This document shows, piece by piece, positions 1 to 5,401 of a stretch of 5,401 nt of DNA. The notes beneath the pieces were generated by a model that worked only from the letters and a program-made list of their open reading frames with translations, made no database searches and was not told where the DNA came from. The DNA is from Thiomargarita sp. (GTDB lineage Bacteria; Pseudomonadota; Gammaproteobacteria; Beggiatoales; Beggiatoaceae), in the NCBI GenBank assembly GCA_030635005.1, contig DAOVZS010000149.1, positions 1 through 5,401 on the forward strand. The letters run 5' to 3'. The stretch's first letter is position 1. Each line of letters opens with the position of its first letter. Made by a program: the position numbers and the translations under genes.

Positions 1-19
1 CATCTTTCCATTTTTTAAC

Positions 20-74
20 TCCAGGGGCGATGCCCCTGGCTATATTATTAAGCCCCGTTGGGGCGAAGGCACAA
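20..74 (+). repeat. Left inverted-repeat arm
   Basis: This 55-bp arm pairs perfectly with 261-315. It contains two nested palindromes: 21-39, with 8-bp stems (CCAGGGGC/GCCCCTGG) and a 3-nt loop, and 52-64, with 5-bp stems (GCCCC/GGGGC) and a 3-nt loop. An AT-rich linker, TATATTATTA, joins them. Its inner end (67-82) is also an exact reverse complement of 153-168, so the arm has a second possible partner within the hexamer block. Neither small hairpin is followed by a T run on either strand, so they do not look like ordinary intrinsic terminators. Confidence 0.9.
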
Positions 75-128
75 CCACAGGCCCAAAAATAAAACATCTG
101 ATTCAAAAATATTAAATTGTACGTGCTT

Positions 129-188
129 ATGCTTGTTTATGCCTGTGTGTATGCCTGTGGTTGTGCCTGTGATTGTGCCTGTGACTCA
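129..188 (+). repeat. Hexamer/12-mer tandem block, GCCTGT type (first)
   Basis: GCCTGTG recurs at 141, 153, 165 and 177, exactly every 12 bases. The intervening hexamers are variable: GTGTAT, GGTTGT, GATTGT and GACTCA. Upstream, 129-140 (ATGCTT, GTTTAT) keeps the same register but is more diverged. The block therefore alternates a conserved GCCTGT with a degenerate GNNTRT-like hexamer. It stays open in one reading frame and would encode a Val/Pro/Cys-rich peptide, but the composition follows from the repeat and does not look like a protein. Confidence 0.85.
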
Positions 189-196
189 TAAACCTG

Positions 197-217
197 CAAG
201 GTCTTGTTTTGACCTTG
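197..217 (+). repeat. Internal hairpin inside the repeat element
   Basis: CAAGGTC (197-203) and GACCTTG (211-217) are exact reverse complements separated by the 7-nt loop TTGTTTT. The hairpin lies at the break between the two hexamer blocks, where the 6-bp register shifts by four bases. Its right stem overlaps the first unit of the second block. It may be chance or a structural node of the folded element. Confidence 0.6.
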
Positions 218-270
218 ACTTTGACTGTGTTTGTGCCTGTGTTTCTGACTGTGCCTGTGTTTGTGCCTTC
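211..270 (+). repeat. Hexamer tandem block (second)
   Basis: Ten consecutive hexamers can be read in register: GACCTT, GACTTT, GACTGT, GTTTGT, GCCTGT, GTTTCT, GACTGT, GCCTGT, GTTTGT and GCCTTC. The last runs into the right inverted arm. All begin with G and have T at the fourth position, and most end in TGT. A longer internal duplication is visible as TGACTGTG at 222-229 and 246-253. The unit type matches the first block, but the register is offset from it by four bases. Confidence 0.8.
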
Positions 271-315
271 GCCCCAACGGGGCTTAATAATATAGCCAGG
301 GGCATCGCCCCTGGA
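261..315 (-). repeat. Right inverted-repeat arm
   Basis: This is the perfect 55-bp reverse complement of 20-74, with the mirrored nested palindromes at 271-283 (GCCCC AAC GGGGC) and 296-314 (CCAGGGGC ATC GCCCCTGG). It ends about 100 bp before the start of the secreted-protein gene. The downstream flank 316-414 is unique sequence that holds only the upstream region of that gene. Confidence 0.9.
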
Positions 316-400
316 TTCAAAAGAGCGTAACATCAGTTAATGTGTTAAAAGTATTGTGTGGTATCATAGCATGAATTGACATCATGGGTTTGAAAGATAA

Positions 401-407
401 AAAAGGA
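401..407 (+). promoter_or_regulatory. Shine-Dalgarno of the secreted-protein gene
   Basis: AAAAGGA lies 7 nt before the ATG at 415, a normal spacing that supports this start. A TTGACA hexamer at 376-381 could be a -35 box. The only -10-like sequence at hand (AGATAA, 395-400) is just 13 nt away, too close for a standard sigma-70 promoter, so I do not call a promoter. Confidence 0.6.
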
Positions 408-414
408 TTTCAAA

Positions 415-1695
415 ATGCGAAAAATACTACCCACAATATTATTGTTGATGCTATGTATCAGTAGTTACAGTGTTTTTTCGGGTGTAGAATGTCATCAAGT
501 AAATGCATTTTTAAAGCAAGAGTTGATAACAGAAGCACATCACTTAATCAAGAAAAAACAAGCTAATCCCTTATGTGCTTTTTATATTGCTTGGTATTTT
601 AAGAATGAACATGATAAAGCACGTGCTTATATGATGCCAATTCAGAATATGTTAGATCCCCAAGAATCTTTTTATTATAAAGCCTTATATCTAAAATTAT
701 TACTGATTGATGATTTGCCTGCAAGACAGATACGACAAAATTTACATCAATTAAAATTTAATGATCGTACTTTAGCCAATAGACTCATACGTAATAGAAA
801 AAAAACCATTCAAAACAAATTATTTCAATTGCTACGAAATCCATTTGGTGTCAAAATCACTCCCACAATAGGATTTTGGTGGTCTCAATTTCCTCAAATA
901 AAAAGTCAATTTGACAAAATATCACATTCTGTCTCTTTGATTCAAAAAAACTATCACTTACCCATTTCTAAAGCACATTCTAAAACAATAGTGACTGAAT
1001 TTTATCAATTAAGGAAAGCGGGGGCGAGATTCACGGAGAATGATTCAGAATTTAGAGATGTTCATTATTGCTATACACAATGCAGTATTGACAATAAACA
1101 GGCGTGTCAACAAATTCTCAGTATTCCTGCTAGCATTGGACGATGGAATATTACACGTTTACACAATAAACTGAACCCAGTTTCAATGCAAAAAAAAACA
1201 CCTATTCCTCTAAAATATGGACATCGTTTTGAACAAATGCTGACAAAATATGCACTACTGAATACAACTTTCTTAATACTGCTTGATGATCACAAAACAA
1301 CATTTTTTGCAAAAGGCATGCTTGCTATCAGACGTGATACTTGGAAACCTCACGAATCTTCTCATTTAGAACGTGCTATTGATATATTCAAAAAAGGGCG
1401 TCATGATAGGCAACAGGTTTTAAGACAAGCAACAGAGGAATTGTCTCGTTTTATTGAAACGCTCACAATAAAAGATGAATCGCTACAACGGGGTTCAAAA
1501 TTGAATCAAGCCTATTTTAACCAAGCATTTTTTTTAGGCCTTTGGTATCTTGATCAGGGACAATTTGAAAAAAGTCAAGATATTATTTGTCACGGGTATG
1601 CATACAAGTATACGCTTGAAATGAATGCCTTTGATAAAACCTTCATTCAAGCGATCGCTGAAGAAGGTGGTTTATCAACAAAAACATGTCAATAA
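415..1695 (+). CDS. Secreted cysteine-containing protein of unknown function
   Basis: I do not recognise this 426-aa protein. Residues 1-23 look like a signal peptide: RK near the start, then a hydrophobic run from about 6 to 22, with a plausible signal peptidase I site near VFSG (20-23). There is no convincing lipobox around Cys14. The mature part has seven cysteines (26, 54, 219, 223, 231, 392, 425), which would suit disulfides in the periplasm or outside. No further membrane segment is evident. Predicted-helical stretches such as 52-80 and 363-395 (aromatic-rich, with FFLGLWYLDQGQFEKS) are reminiscent of TPR/Sel1-like helical pairs, but no repeat consensus is clear. Residues 100-142 are basic. 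The start is supported by AAAAGGA 7 nt upstream and by the signal peptide. The DNA looks more AT-rich than the aspS cluster (for example 14 of 60 G+C at 661-720). The downstream lipoprotein gene is 38 bp away and probably co-transcribed. Confidence 0.8.
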   Translation: MRKILPTILLLMLCISSYSVFSGVECHQVNAFLKQELITEAHHLIKKKQANPLCAFYIAWYFKNEHDKARAYMMPIQNMLDPQESFYYKALYLKLLLIDDLPARQIRQNLHQLKFNDRTLANRLIRNRKKTIQNKLFQLLRNPFGVKITPTIGFWWSQFPQIKSQFDKISHSVSLIQKNYHLPISKAHSKTIVTEFYQLRKAGARFTENDSEFRDVHYCYTQCSIDNKQACQQILSIPASIGRWNITRLHNKLNPVSMQKKTPIPLKYGHRFEQMLTKYALLNTTFLILLDDHKTTFFAKGMLAIRRDTWKPHESSHLERAIDIFKKGRHDRQQVLRQATEELSRFIETLTIKDESLQRGSKLNQAYFNQAFFLGLWYLDQGQFEKSQDIICHGYAYKYTLEMNAFDKTFIQAIAEEGGLSTKTCQ

Positions 1696-1733
1696 TTTTT
1701 ATCTATCATTCTCATTGAATTATTAAAGCATTT

Positions 1734-2231
1734 ATGTACAAAAAAATATCTCTGACTGTATTATCCAGCATTTTTTTATTAAATAGTTGTGGTAATACCA
1801 CCACCAATCCCCCGCCTATTCTAGAAGAAGTCGAATCAATTCCCTATATCACATCTGATTCTTCTGAATTATTATTTCAGATTGAAGCGATTTCAATGGA
1901 ACGACAAAATTTTGGGAAAATTAATACGCTCGCTTCCAATGTTATTATGAAAGTAGGCTTGGGAAATATAGAACAACACTATTTATTATATCTTGAACTT
2001 CAAAAAAACCCTGATAATCTAAAGATTGAATTTAATCCAGCAACCGTAGAAAATTACACTTTGCAAGAAACGGGACGAATTGATGCGAATACAGTCGCTA
2101 TTTTATTTGAAATCACCTTACTTAATTATCCTAATTCAGATACTCAGACACAAGACTATTGGAAACTTGATGAATTAGGATATTTAAGCCTGACTGATGA
2201 AGAAGGTGTTGTTCTTAAATATGACTTATGA
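1734..2231 (+). CDS. Small lipoprotein of unknown function
   Basis: This is a 165-aa protein with a lipoprotein signal: KK at 3-4, a hydrophobic core, and lipobox LNSC with the modified Cys at position 19. Gly at +2 favours outer-membrane sorting rather than inner-membrane retention. A short Asn/Thr/Pro linker (20-28) follows. The remaining roughly 135 residues look beta-rich and soluble, with alternating hydrophobic segments such as those around 66-84 and 121-131. There are no cysteines after Cys19 and I recognise no family. The ribosome binding site is weak (AAAG near 1725-1728), which fits reading on from the secreted-protein gene 38 bp upstream. The two could form an envelope pair, but that rests on adjacency alone. 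The gene ends 37 bp from the convergent moxR-type gene. Confidence 0.8.
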   Translation: MYKKISLTVLSSIFLLNSCGNTTTNPPPILEEVESIPYITSDSSELLFQIEAISMERQNFGKINTLASNVIMKVGLGNIEQHYLLYLELQKNPDNLKIEFNPATVENYTLQETGRIDANTVAILFEITLLNYPNSDTQTQDYWKLDELGYLSLTDEEGVVLKYDL

Positions 2232-2268
2232 AAAAAAAATGGGATCAAAAAACAGTGGGAACAGTGTC
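2232..2268. other. Convergent intergenic gap without a clear terminator
   Basis: Only 37 bp separate the stop codons of the lipoprotein gene (plus) and the MoxR gene (minus). The gap holds an A run (2231-2239), a second A run (2247-2252) and a short direct repeat of ACAGTG, but I find no inverted repeat able to form a terminator stem. On the minus strand the A runs read as T runs, yet no GC-rich stem precedes them. Transcription from either side may run on into the opposite gene or end by a factor-dependent route. Confidence 0.5.
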
Positions 2269-3258
2269 TTAAGGCACCGCAATACGGCTAATCAGTGCAT
2301 TTACAAATTTATCCACCGTAATGCCTTCTGCTTCTGCTTCATAATTCAAAATGATGCGATGACGTAAGACATCATACACTACCGCTTGTATGTCTTCTGG
2401 TCCCACATAATCACGTTGTGCCAACCATGCATGGGCACGGGCACACCGATCTAAGGCAATGGTTGCACGAGGGCTAGCCCCATATTGTAACCAACGTGCT
2501 AAATCATCTCCATATGCTTGAGGTTTCCGTGTGGCTAATACCAAATGCAACAGATATTCTTCCATATTTTCTGCCATATATAAATCAAGAATCTCACGAC
2601 GTGCTGTAAATAAGATGTCTTGAGTCAGCGGATGCGTCGCGGGAATCACGGTATGTCCCTGTTGACGTGCTTCTTCACGTACTAAATGTAAAATTCTTTT
2701 TTCGTATACTGCTTCAGGATAATCAATTTGAACGTGCATTAAAAAACGATCCAATTGGGCTTCTGGCAAGGGATAAGTGCCTTCTTGCTCAATAGGGTTT
2801 TGTGTCGCCATTACCAAAAATAAGTCTGGTAATTGATACGTTTGGCTACCCACAGTAATTTGCCGTTCTCCCATCGCTTCTAATAAGGCAGATTGTACTT
2901 TGGCAGGAGAACGATTAATTTCATCCGCTAAAATGAGATTGTGAAATAAAGGCCCTTCTTGAAATTTAAACGTCCCTTCCTGAGGACGATATATTTCTGT
3001 CCCTGTCAGGTCTGCGGGTAATAAATCTGGCGTAAATTGAACGCGGTGAAAATCACCTTCAATGCCTTGACTTAAGACTTTAATCGCACGTGTCTTTGCC
3101 AAACCGGGAGCACCTTCAACCAATAAATGCCCATCTGTCAATAAGGCAATTAATAAACGATCCACTAATCGTTCTTGCCCAATGATTTGGGCACTGACAT
3201 AACTTTTTAAAGCTTGTACAGCCGTTTGTGTTGCTGATTGTTCAGTATTTTCTATCAT
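2269..3258 (-). CDS. MoxR-family AAA+ ATPase
   Basis: This is a 329-aa AAA+ ATPase of the MoxR type, about the usual family length. Motifs in order: Walker A GAPGLAKT (49-56), Walker B LILADEIN (108-115; D112, E113), sensor 1 MATQNP (150-155; N154), the LDR arginine-finger motif (R171) and sensor 2 GASPRATIAL (260-269; R264). A helical lid domain follows to the C terminus, and all ATPase motifs look intact. MoxR proteins act as chaperone-like ATPases, often with DUF58 and VWA-domain partners, in envelope-stress or metal-insertion functions. None of these partners is visible here. I chose ATG 3258, four bases after the aspS stop. The longer option from 3315 would overlap aspS by 53 bp and add a Cys-rich, non-family leader. 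No Shine-Dalgarno is evident, so translation is probably coupled to aspS. The exact MoxR subfamily and substrate cannot be told. Confidence 0.93.
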   Translation of the reverse strand: MIENTEQSATQTAVQALKSYVSAQIIGQERLVDRLLIALLTDGHLLVEGAPGLAKTRAIKVLSQGIEGDFHRVQFTPDLLPADLTGTEIYRPQEGTFKFQEGPLFHNLILADEINRSPAKVQSALLEAMGERQITVGSQTYQLPDLFLVMATQNPIEQEGTYPLPEAQLDRFLMHVQIDYPEAVYEKRILHLVREEARQQGHTVIPATHPLTQDILFTARREILDLYMAENMEEYLLHLVLATRKPQAYGDDLARWLQYGASPRATIALDRCARAHAWLAQRDYVGPEDIQAVVYDVLRHRIILNYEAEAEGITVDKFVNALISRIAVP

Positions 3259-3262
3259 TGAA

Positions 3263-5035
3263 TTATGTTTTCTGAGTACGCACACGAATATGTAATTCAC
3301 GCAATTGTTCAGCACTTGCCTCTGAAGGGGCAGCCGTTAATAAACAACTTGCACTTTGTGTTTTAGGAAATGCAATCACATCCCGAATAGAACTGGCTCC
3401 CGTTATTAACATCATTAAACGATCCAAGCCAAATGCGAGCCCCCCGTGTGGCGGACATCCATATTTTAAAGCATCTAATAAAAATCCAAATTTTTCACGG
3501 GCAGATTCGTCACTAATGCCCAATGTTTTAAAAACTGATGCTTGCAAGTCTGGATTATGAATACGAATAGAACCGCCTCCAATTTCTTCCCCATTCAAAA
3601 CCATATCATAAGCCCGAGATAACACTTCGCCTGGCTTCGTTTCTAAGTCTGTGATATTGTCTACATTGGGAGCTGTAAAGGGATGATGTAAAGAAGTCCA
3701 CCGCTTTTCCTTGCTATCCCATTCAAACATGGGGAAATCTACAACCCATAGCGGTTTCCAACCTTTTTGTATCAATTTCATATCTTTACAGACTTTGACA
3801 CGTAAAGCCCCTAAAGCTTCATTCACAATTTTTGCCTTATCTGCTCCAAAAAAAATCAAACTACCTGTATATGCTTTTGTACGTTCCAAAATCCCTTCAA
3901 TGGCGTCATCAGATAGGAATTTTAAAATGGGGGATTGTAAGCCTTTACGTCCAGTTGTAATATCATTAACTTTAATATACGCTAATCCTTTCGCACCATA
4001 AATAGCGACAAAATCAGTATAATTATCAATTTGTTTGCGTGACAAGGTTTTGCCATTAGGCACACACAATGCAGCCACACGCCCTTGCGGATCTTTAGCA
4101 GGTTTGGAAAAAACCTTAAAATCAACATTAACCATTATATCGCCCAGATCGGTGAGTTCTAAAGGTGCGCGTAAATCTGGTTTATCAGTGCCGTAGCGAC
4201 GCATGGCTTCTTGATAGGAGATGCTGGGAAAAGGATTGGGTAAGTCTATCCCCTTAATCTCTTTAAACAAGTCCCGTATCATCGTTTCCATCACATTTTT
4301 GATTGTCTTTTCATCCGTAAAAGACATTTCAATGTCTAATTGTGTGAATTCGGGTTGTCGATCAGCCCGTAAATCCTCATCACGAAAACAGCGTACAATC
4401 TGATAATAACGTTCCATACCCGACATCATGAGCAACTGTTTAAATAATTGCGGTGATTGGGGTAAGGCAAAAAATTGTCCTGGATGCGTACGACTGGGTA
4501 CTAAATAATCACGTGCGCCTTCAGGAGTGGCTTTAGTCAGCATTGGCGTTTCTATTTCTAAAAAGCCATGTTCATCTAAAAAATGACGTAATAAGCGATT
4601 AACTTTGGCTCGTAATTGAAGACGTGCTAACATTTCAGGACGTCGTAAATCAATATAACGATAACGTAAGCGGATTTCTTCGCTCACATGTGCTTCATCC
4701 AATTGAAAAGGGGGTGTTTCAGCCGTATTTAAGATTTCAATCTGTTCTCCCAGCACTTCAACTTGTCCTGTGGGTAAGTCAGGATTTTCTGTGCCTTTTG
4801 GACGACGACGTATTGTACCTGTAATACGTAATACATATTCATTACGCACGCGTTCTGCAATGGCAAAGGCTTCTACAACACTAGGATCAAAGACAATTTG
4901 AGCCAAGCCTTCCCGATCACGAAAATCGATAAAAATGACGCCACCGTGATCGCGACGTCGATTGACCCAACCGCATAAAGTGACAGTATCCTTTATTAAA
5001 GATTCATTTAAATCTCCACAAGAATGGCTACGCAT
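3263..5035 (-). CDS. aspS: Aspartate--tRNA(Asp/Asn) ligase, probably non-discriminating
   Basis: This is a 590-aa cytosolic class IIb synthetase that joins aspartate to tRNA-Asp using ATP. It is full length for a bacterial AspRS. The N-terminal OB-fold anticodon domain spans about 1-105. The catalytic core has motif 1 around 147-171 (IETPMLTKATPEGARDY), QSPQLFKQ (193-200), motif 2 with CFRDEDLRADRQPEFTQLD (216-234), and motif 3 GGLAFGLDRL (531-540) with R539. The bacterial GAD-type insertion lies at about 290-420. RRRDHGG (26-32) carries His30 and RPKGTENP carries Gly81. These align with His31 and Gly82 of Pseudomonas aeruginosa AspRS, the residues linked to charging tRNA-Asn as well, so a non-discriminating enzyme is likely. 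The start at 5035 gives the conserved MRSHSCG N terminus. The gene lies 9 bp after the fmdB-type stop with no strong Shine-Dalgarno of its own, and 4 bp before moxR. Confidence 0.97.
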   Translation of the reverse strand: MRSHSCGDLNESLIKDTVTLCGWVNRRRDHGGVIFIDFRDREGLAQIVFDPSVVEAFAIAERVRNEYVLRITGTIRRRPKGTENPDLPTGQVEVLGEQIEILNTAETPPFQLDEAHVSEEIRLRYRYIDLRRPEMLARLQLRAKVNRLLRHFLDEHGFLEIETPMLTKATPEGARDYLVPSRTHPGQFFALPQSPQLFKQLLMMSGMERYYQIVRCFRDEDLRADRQPEFTQLDIEMSFTDEKTIKNVMETMIRDLFKEIKGIDLPNPFPSISYQEAMRRYGTDKPDLRAPLELTDLGDIMVNVDFKVFSKPAKDPQGRVAALCVPNGKTLSRKQIDNYTDFVAIYGAKGLAYIKVNDITTGRKGLQSPILKFLSDDAIEGILERTKAYTGSLIFFGADKAKIVNEALGALRVKVCKDMKLIQKGWKPLWVVDFPMFEWDSKEKRWTSLHHPFTAPNVDNITDLETKPGEVLSRAYDMVLNGEEIGGGSIRIHNPDLQASVFKTLGISDESAREKFGFLLDALKYGCPPHGGLAFGLDRLMMLITGASSIRDVIAFPKTQSASCLLTAAPSEASAEQLRELHIRVRTQKT

Positions 5036-5044
5036 ATCAATTAT

Positions 5045-5326
5045 CTACTTTTTAGTTGAAGTTGTTGAGGGGGTAGAGGGTGTTTTGCTTGTCTCTGATT
5101 TTTTAGGCGTATCAGTTTTTGGGGTCTCTTCAGTCTGTTTTTTCTTACCTGAAAAATCAGTTTCATACCAACCTGTTCCCTTGAGATGAAAGGCAGAAGC
5201 AGAAATAATTTTTTTAAGCGTGTTTTGATGACAAGCAGGACATTCTACTAAGGGTGGATCATTTATTTTGCGTAATACTTCTAATTCGTGTTCACAGTCA
5301 GTACACACGTATTCATAAATCGGCAT
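5045..5326 (-). CDS. FmdB-family zinc-ribbon protein
   Basis: This 93-aa protein opens with the family signature MPIYEYVC. Two Cys pairs, C8-x2-C11 and C29-x2-C32 (CPAC), form a predicted zinc ribbon within residues 1-45. A short conserved stretch follows (SASAFHLKGTGWYETD, 42-57). The last third, from about residue 60, is a low-complexity tail of Lys, Thr, Ser, Pro and Glu that is probably disordered and ends in KK. The family is named after a putative regulator of formamidase genes, but its biochemical role is poorly established. A link with translation is suggested only by its frequent position ahead of aspS, seen here with a 9-bp gap. It is the first gene of the fmdB-aspS-moxR cluster and has a strong ribosome binding site. 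The start fits both the motif and that site. Confidence 0.93.
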   Translation of the reverse strand: MPIYEYVCTDCEHELEVLRKINDPPLVECPACHQNTLKKIISASAFHLKGTGWYETDFSGKKKQTEETPKTDTPKKSETSKTPSTPSTTSTKK

Positions 5327-5330
5327 AAAG

Positions 5331-5340
5331 CCTTTCTCCT
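5331..5340 (-). promoter_or_regulatory. Strong Shine-Dalgarno of the fmdB-type gene
   Basis: On the minus strand the bases before ATG 5326 read AGGAGAAAGG and then CTTT. AGGAG (5340-5336) sits 9 nt from the start, with a second purine block, AAAGG, 4 nt from it. This is the only strong ribosome binding site in the three-gene cluster and marks its probable translational entry. The AT-rich 5341-5401 region should hold the promoter. A TATCAT (5364-5359) could be a -10 box, but no matching -35 stands out before the window ends. Confidence 0.75.
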
Positions 5341-5401
5341 CGGATAAAGATGTACAATATGATAAAAAATTAGGATGGGTTTTTATCTGAAAATTCTATA
5401 A

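Larger units (their letters stand above)
20..315. repeat. 296-bp palindromic repeat element with 55-bp inverted arms
   Basis: Positions 20-74 are the exact reverse complement of 261-315, giving 55-bp perfect terminal inverted repeats around a 186-bp centre. The match continues with one mismatch to 82/253. The centre has an AT-rich stretch (about 84-120), a hexamer-periodic block (129-188), a small hairpin (197-217) and a second hexamer block (211-270). No transposase or other credible gene lies inside, and I see no target-site duplication in the flanks (about 10-19 and 316-325 differ). Perfect arms that are themselves built of smaller palindromes resemble REP/MITE-type non-autonomous elements, or a dispersed intergenic repeat that folds as RNA. 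The structure is read directly; mobility and copy number are inference. Confidence 0.85.

Noticed and set aside
21..64. Small GC-rich hairpins of the left arm (and their mirrors at 271-314) as intrinsic terminators
   Set aside because: No T run follows any of these stems on either strand, and their symmetry with the opposite arm is better explained by the repeat element.
144..154. Alternating purine-pyrimidine run as a Z-DNA-forming site
   Set aside because: It covers only 11 bases and follows from the hexamer repeat, too short to support a separate claim.
20..315. CRISPR array or tRNA/rRNA gene in the left 414 bp
   Set aside because: There are no regularly spaced identical direct repeats with unique spacers of CRISPR size, and no cloverleaf or rRNA-like sequence. 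The periodicity is only 6/12 bp.
58..330. Open frames on both strands (90 and 68 codons) across the repeat element, one giving a Val/Pro/Cys-rich peptide
   Set aside because: The residues simply spell out the GCCTGT/GNNTNT periodicity. The frame runs through the inverted arm, has no convincing ribosome binding site and resembles no protein family.
376..400. Sigma-70 promoter of the secreted-protein gene (TTGACA with AGATAA)
   Set aside because: The spacing is 13 nt instead of about 17 and the -10 match is poor. The TTGACA may be chance in this AT-rich region.
3259..3315. A longer MoxR start at 3315
   Set aside because: It would overlap the conserved C terminus of AspRS by 53 bp and add 19 residues unlike a MoxR N terminus. 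ATG 3258 gives the normal length.
3711..5189. Four plus-strand open frames (3711-4001, 4221-4403, 4624-4824, 4962-5189)
   Set aside because: They lie antisense to well-conserved aspS and fmdB-type coding sequence and show no family features of their own.

Overview
The window looks like chromosomal DNA from an AT-rich gammaproteobacterium. The FmdB-type zinc-ribbon gene directly upstream of aspS is a common gammaproteobacterial arrangement, and the AspRS reads like the Pseudomonas-type enzyme throughout. The G+C level and the palindromic, hexamer-rich repeat at the left end remind me of Beggiatoa/Thiotrichales genomes. That placement is inference from memory, not a search result.

Layout. Positions 1-414 hold no credible gene. 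They are dominated by a 296-bp non-coding element (20-315): perfect 55-bp inverted terminal arms, each with two smaller palindromes, enclose 6/12-bp periodic GCCTGT-type repeats and an internal hairpin. Next come two plus-strand genes of unknown function for exported proteins: a 426-aa secreted protein (415-1695) and, 38 bp later, a 165-aa lipoprotein (1734-2231). They converge on a minus-strand cluster that reads right to left: fmdB-family zinc ribbon (5326-5045), aspS (5035-3263) and a MoxR-type AAA+ ATPase (3258-2269). Gaps in this cluster are 9 bp and 4 bp, so it is almost certainly one transcript. Only the first gene has a strong Shine-Dalgarno, which suggests translational coupling of the other two.

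How the genes work together. AspRS charges tRNA-Asp and, from two residues in its anticodon-binding domain, probably also tRNA-Asn (non-discriminating type). That predicts a GatCAB amidotransferase elsewhere in the genome. MoxR proteins are chaperone-like ATPases usually encoded next to DUF58 and VWA-domain partners. Here the gene is the last of the cluster and its downstream neighbour is the convergent lipoprotein gene, so any partners are elsewhere. The two exported proteins may act together in the envelope, but only their adjacency and export signals support this.

I see no sign of a new defence or mobile system with protein components. The most unusual structure is the repeat element at 20-315.
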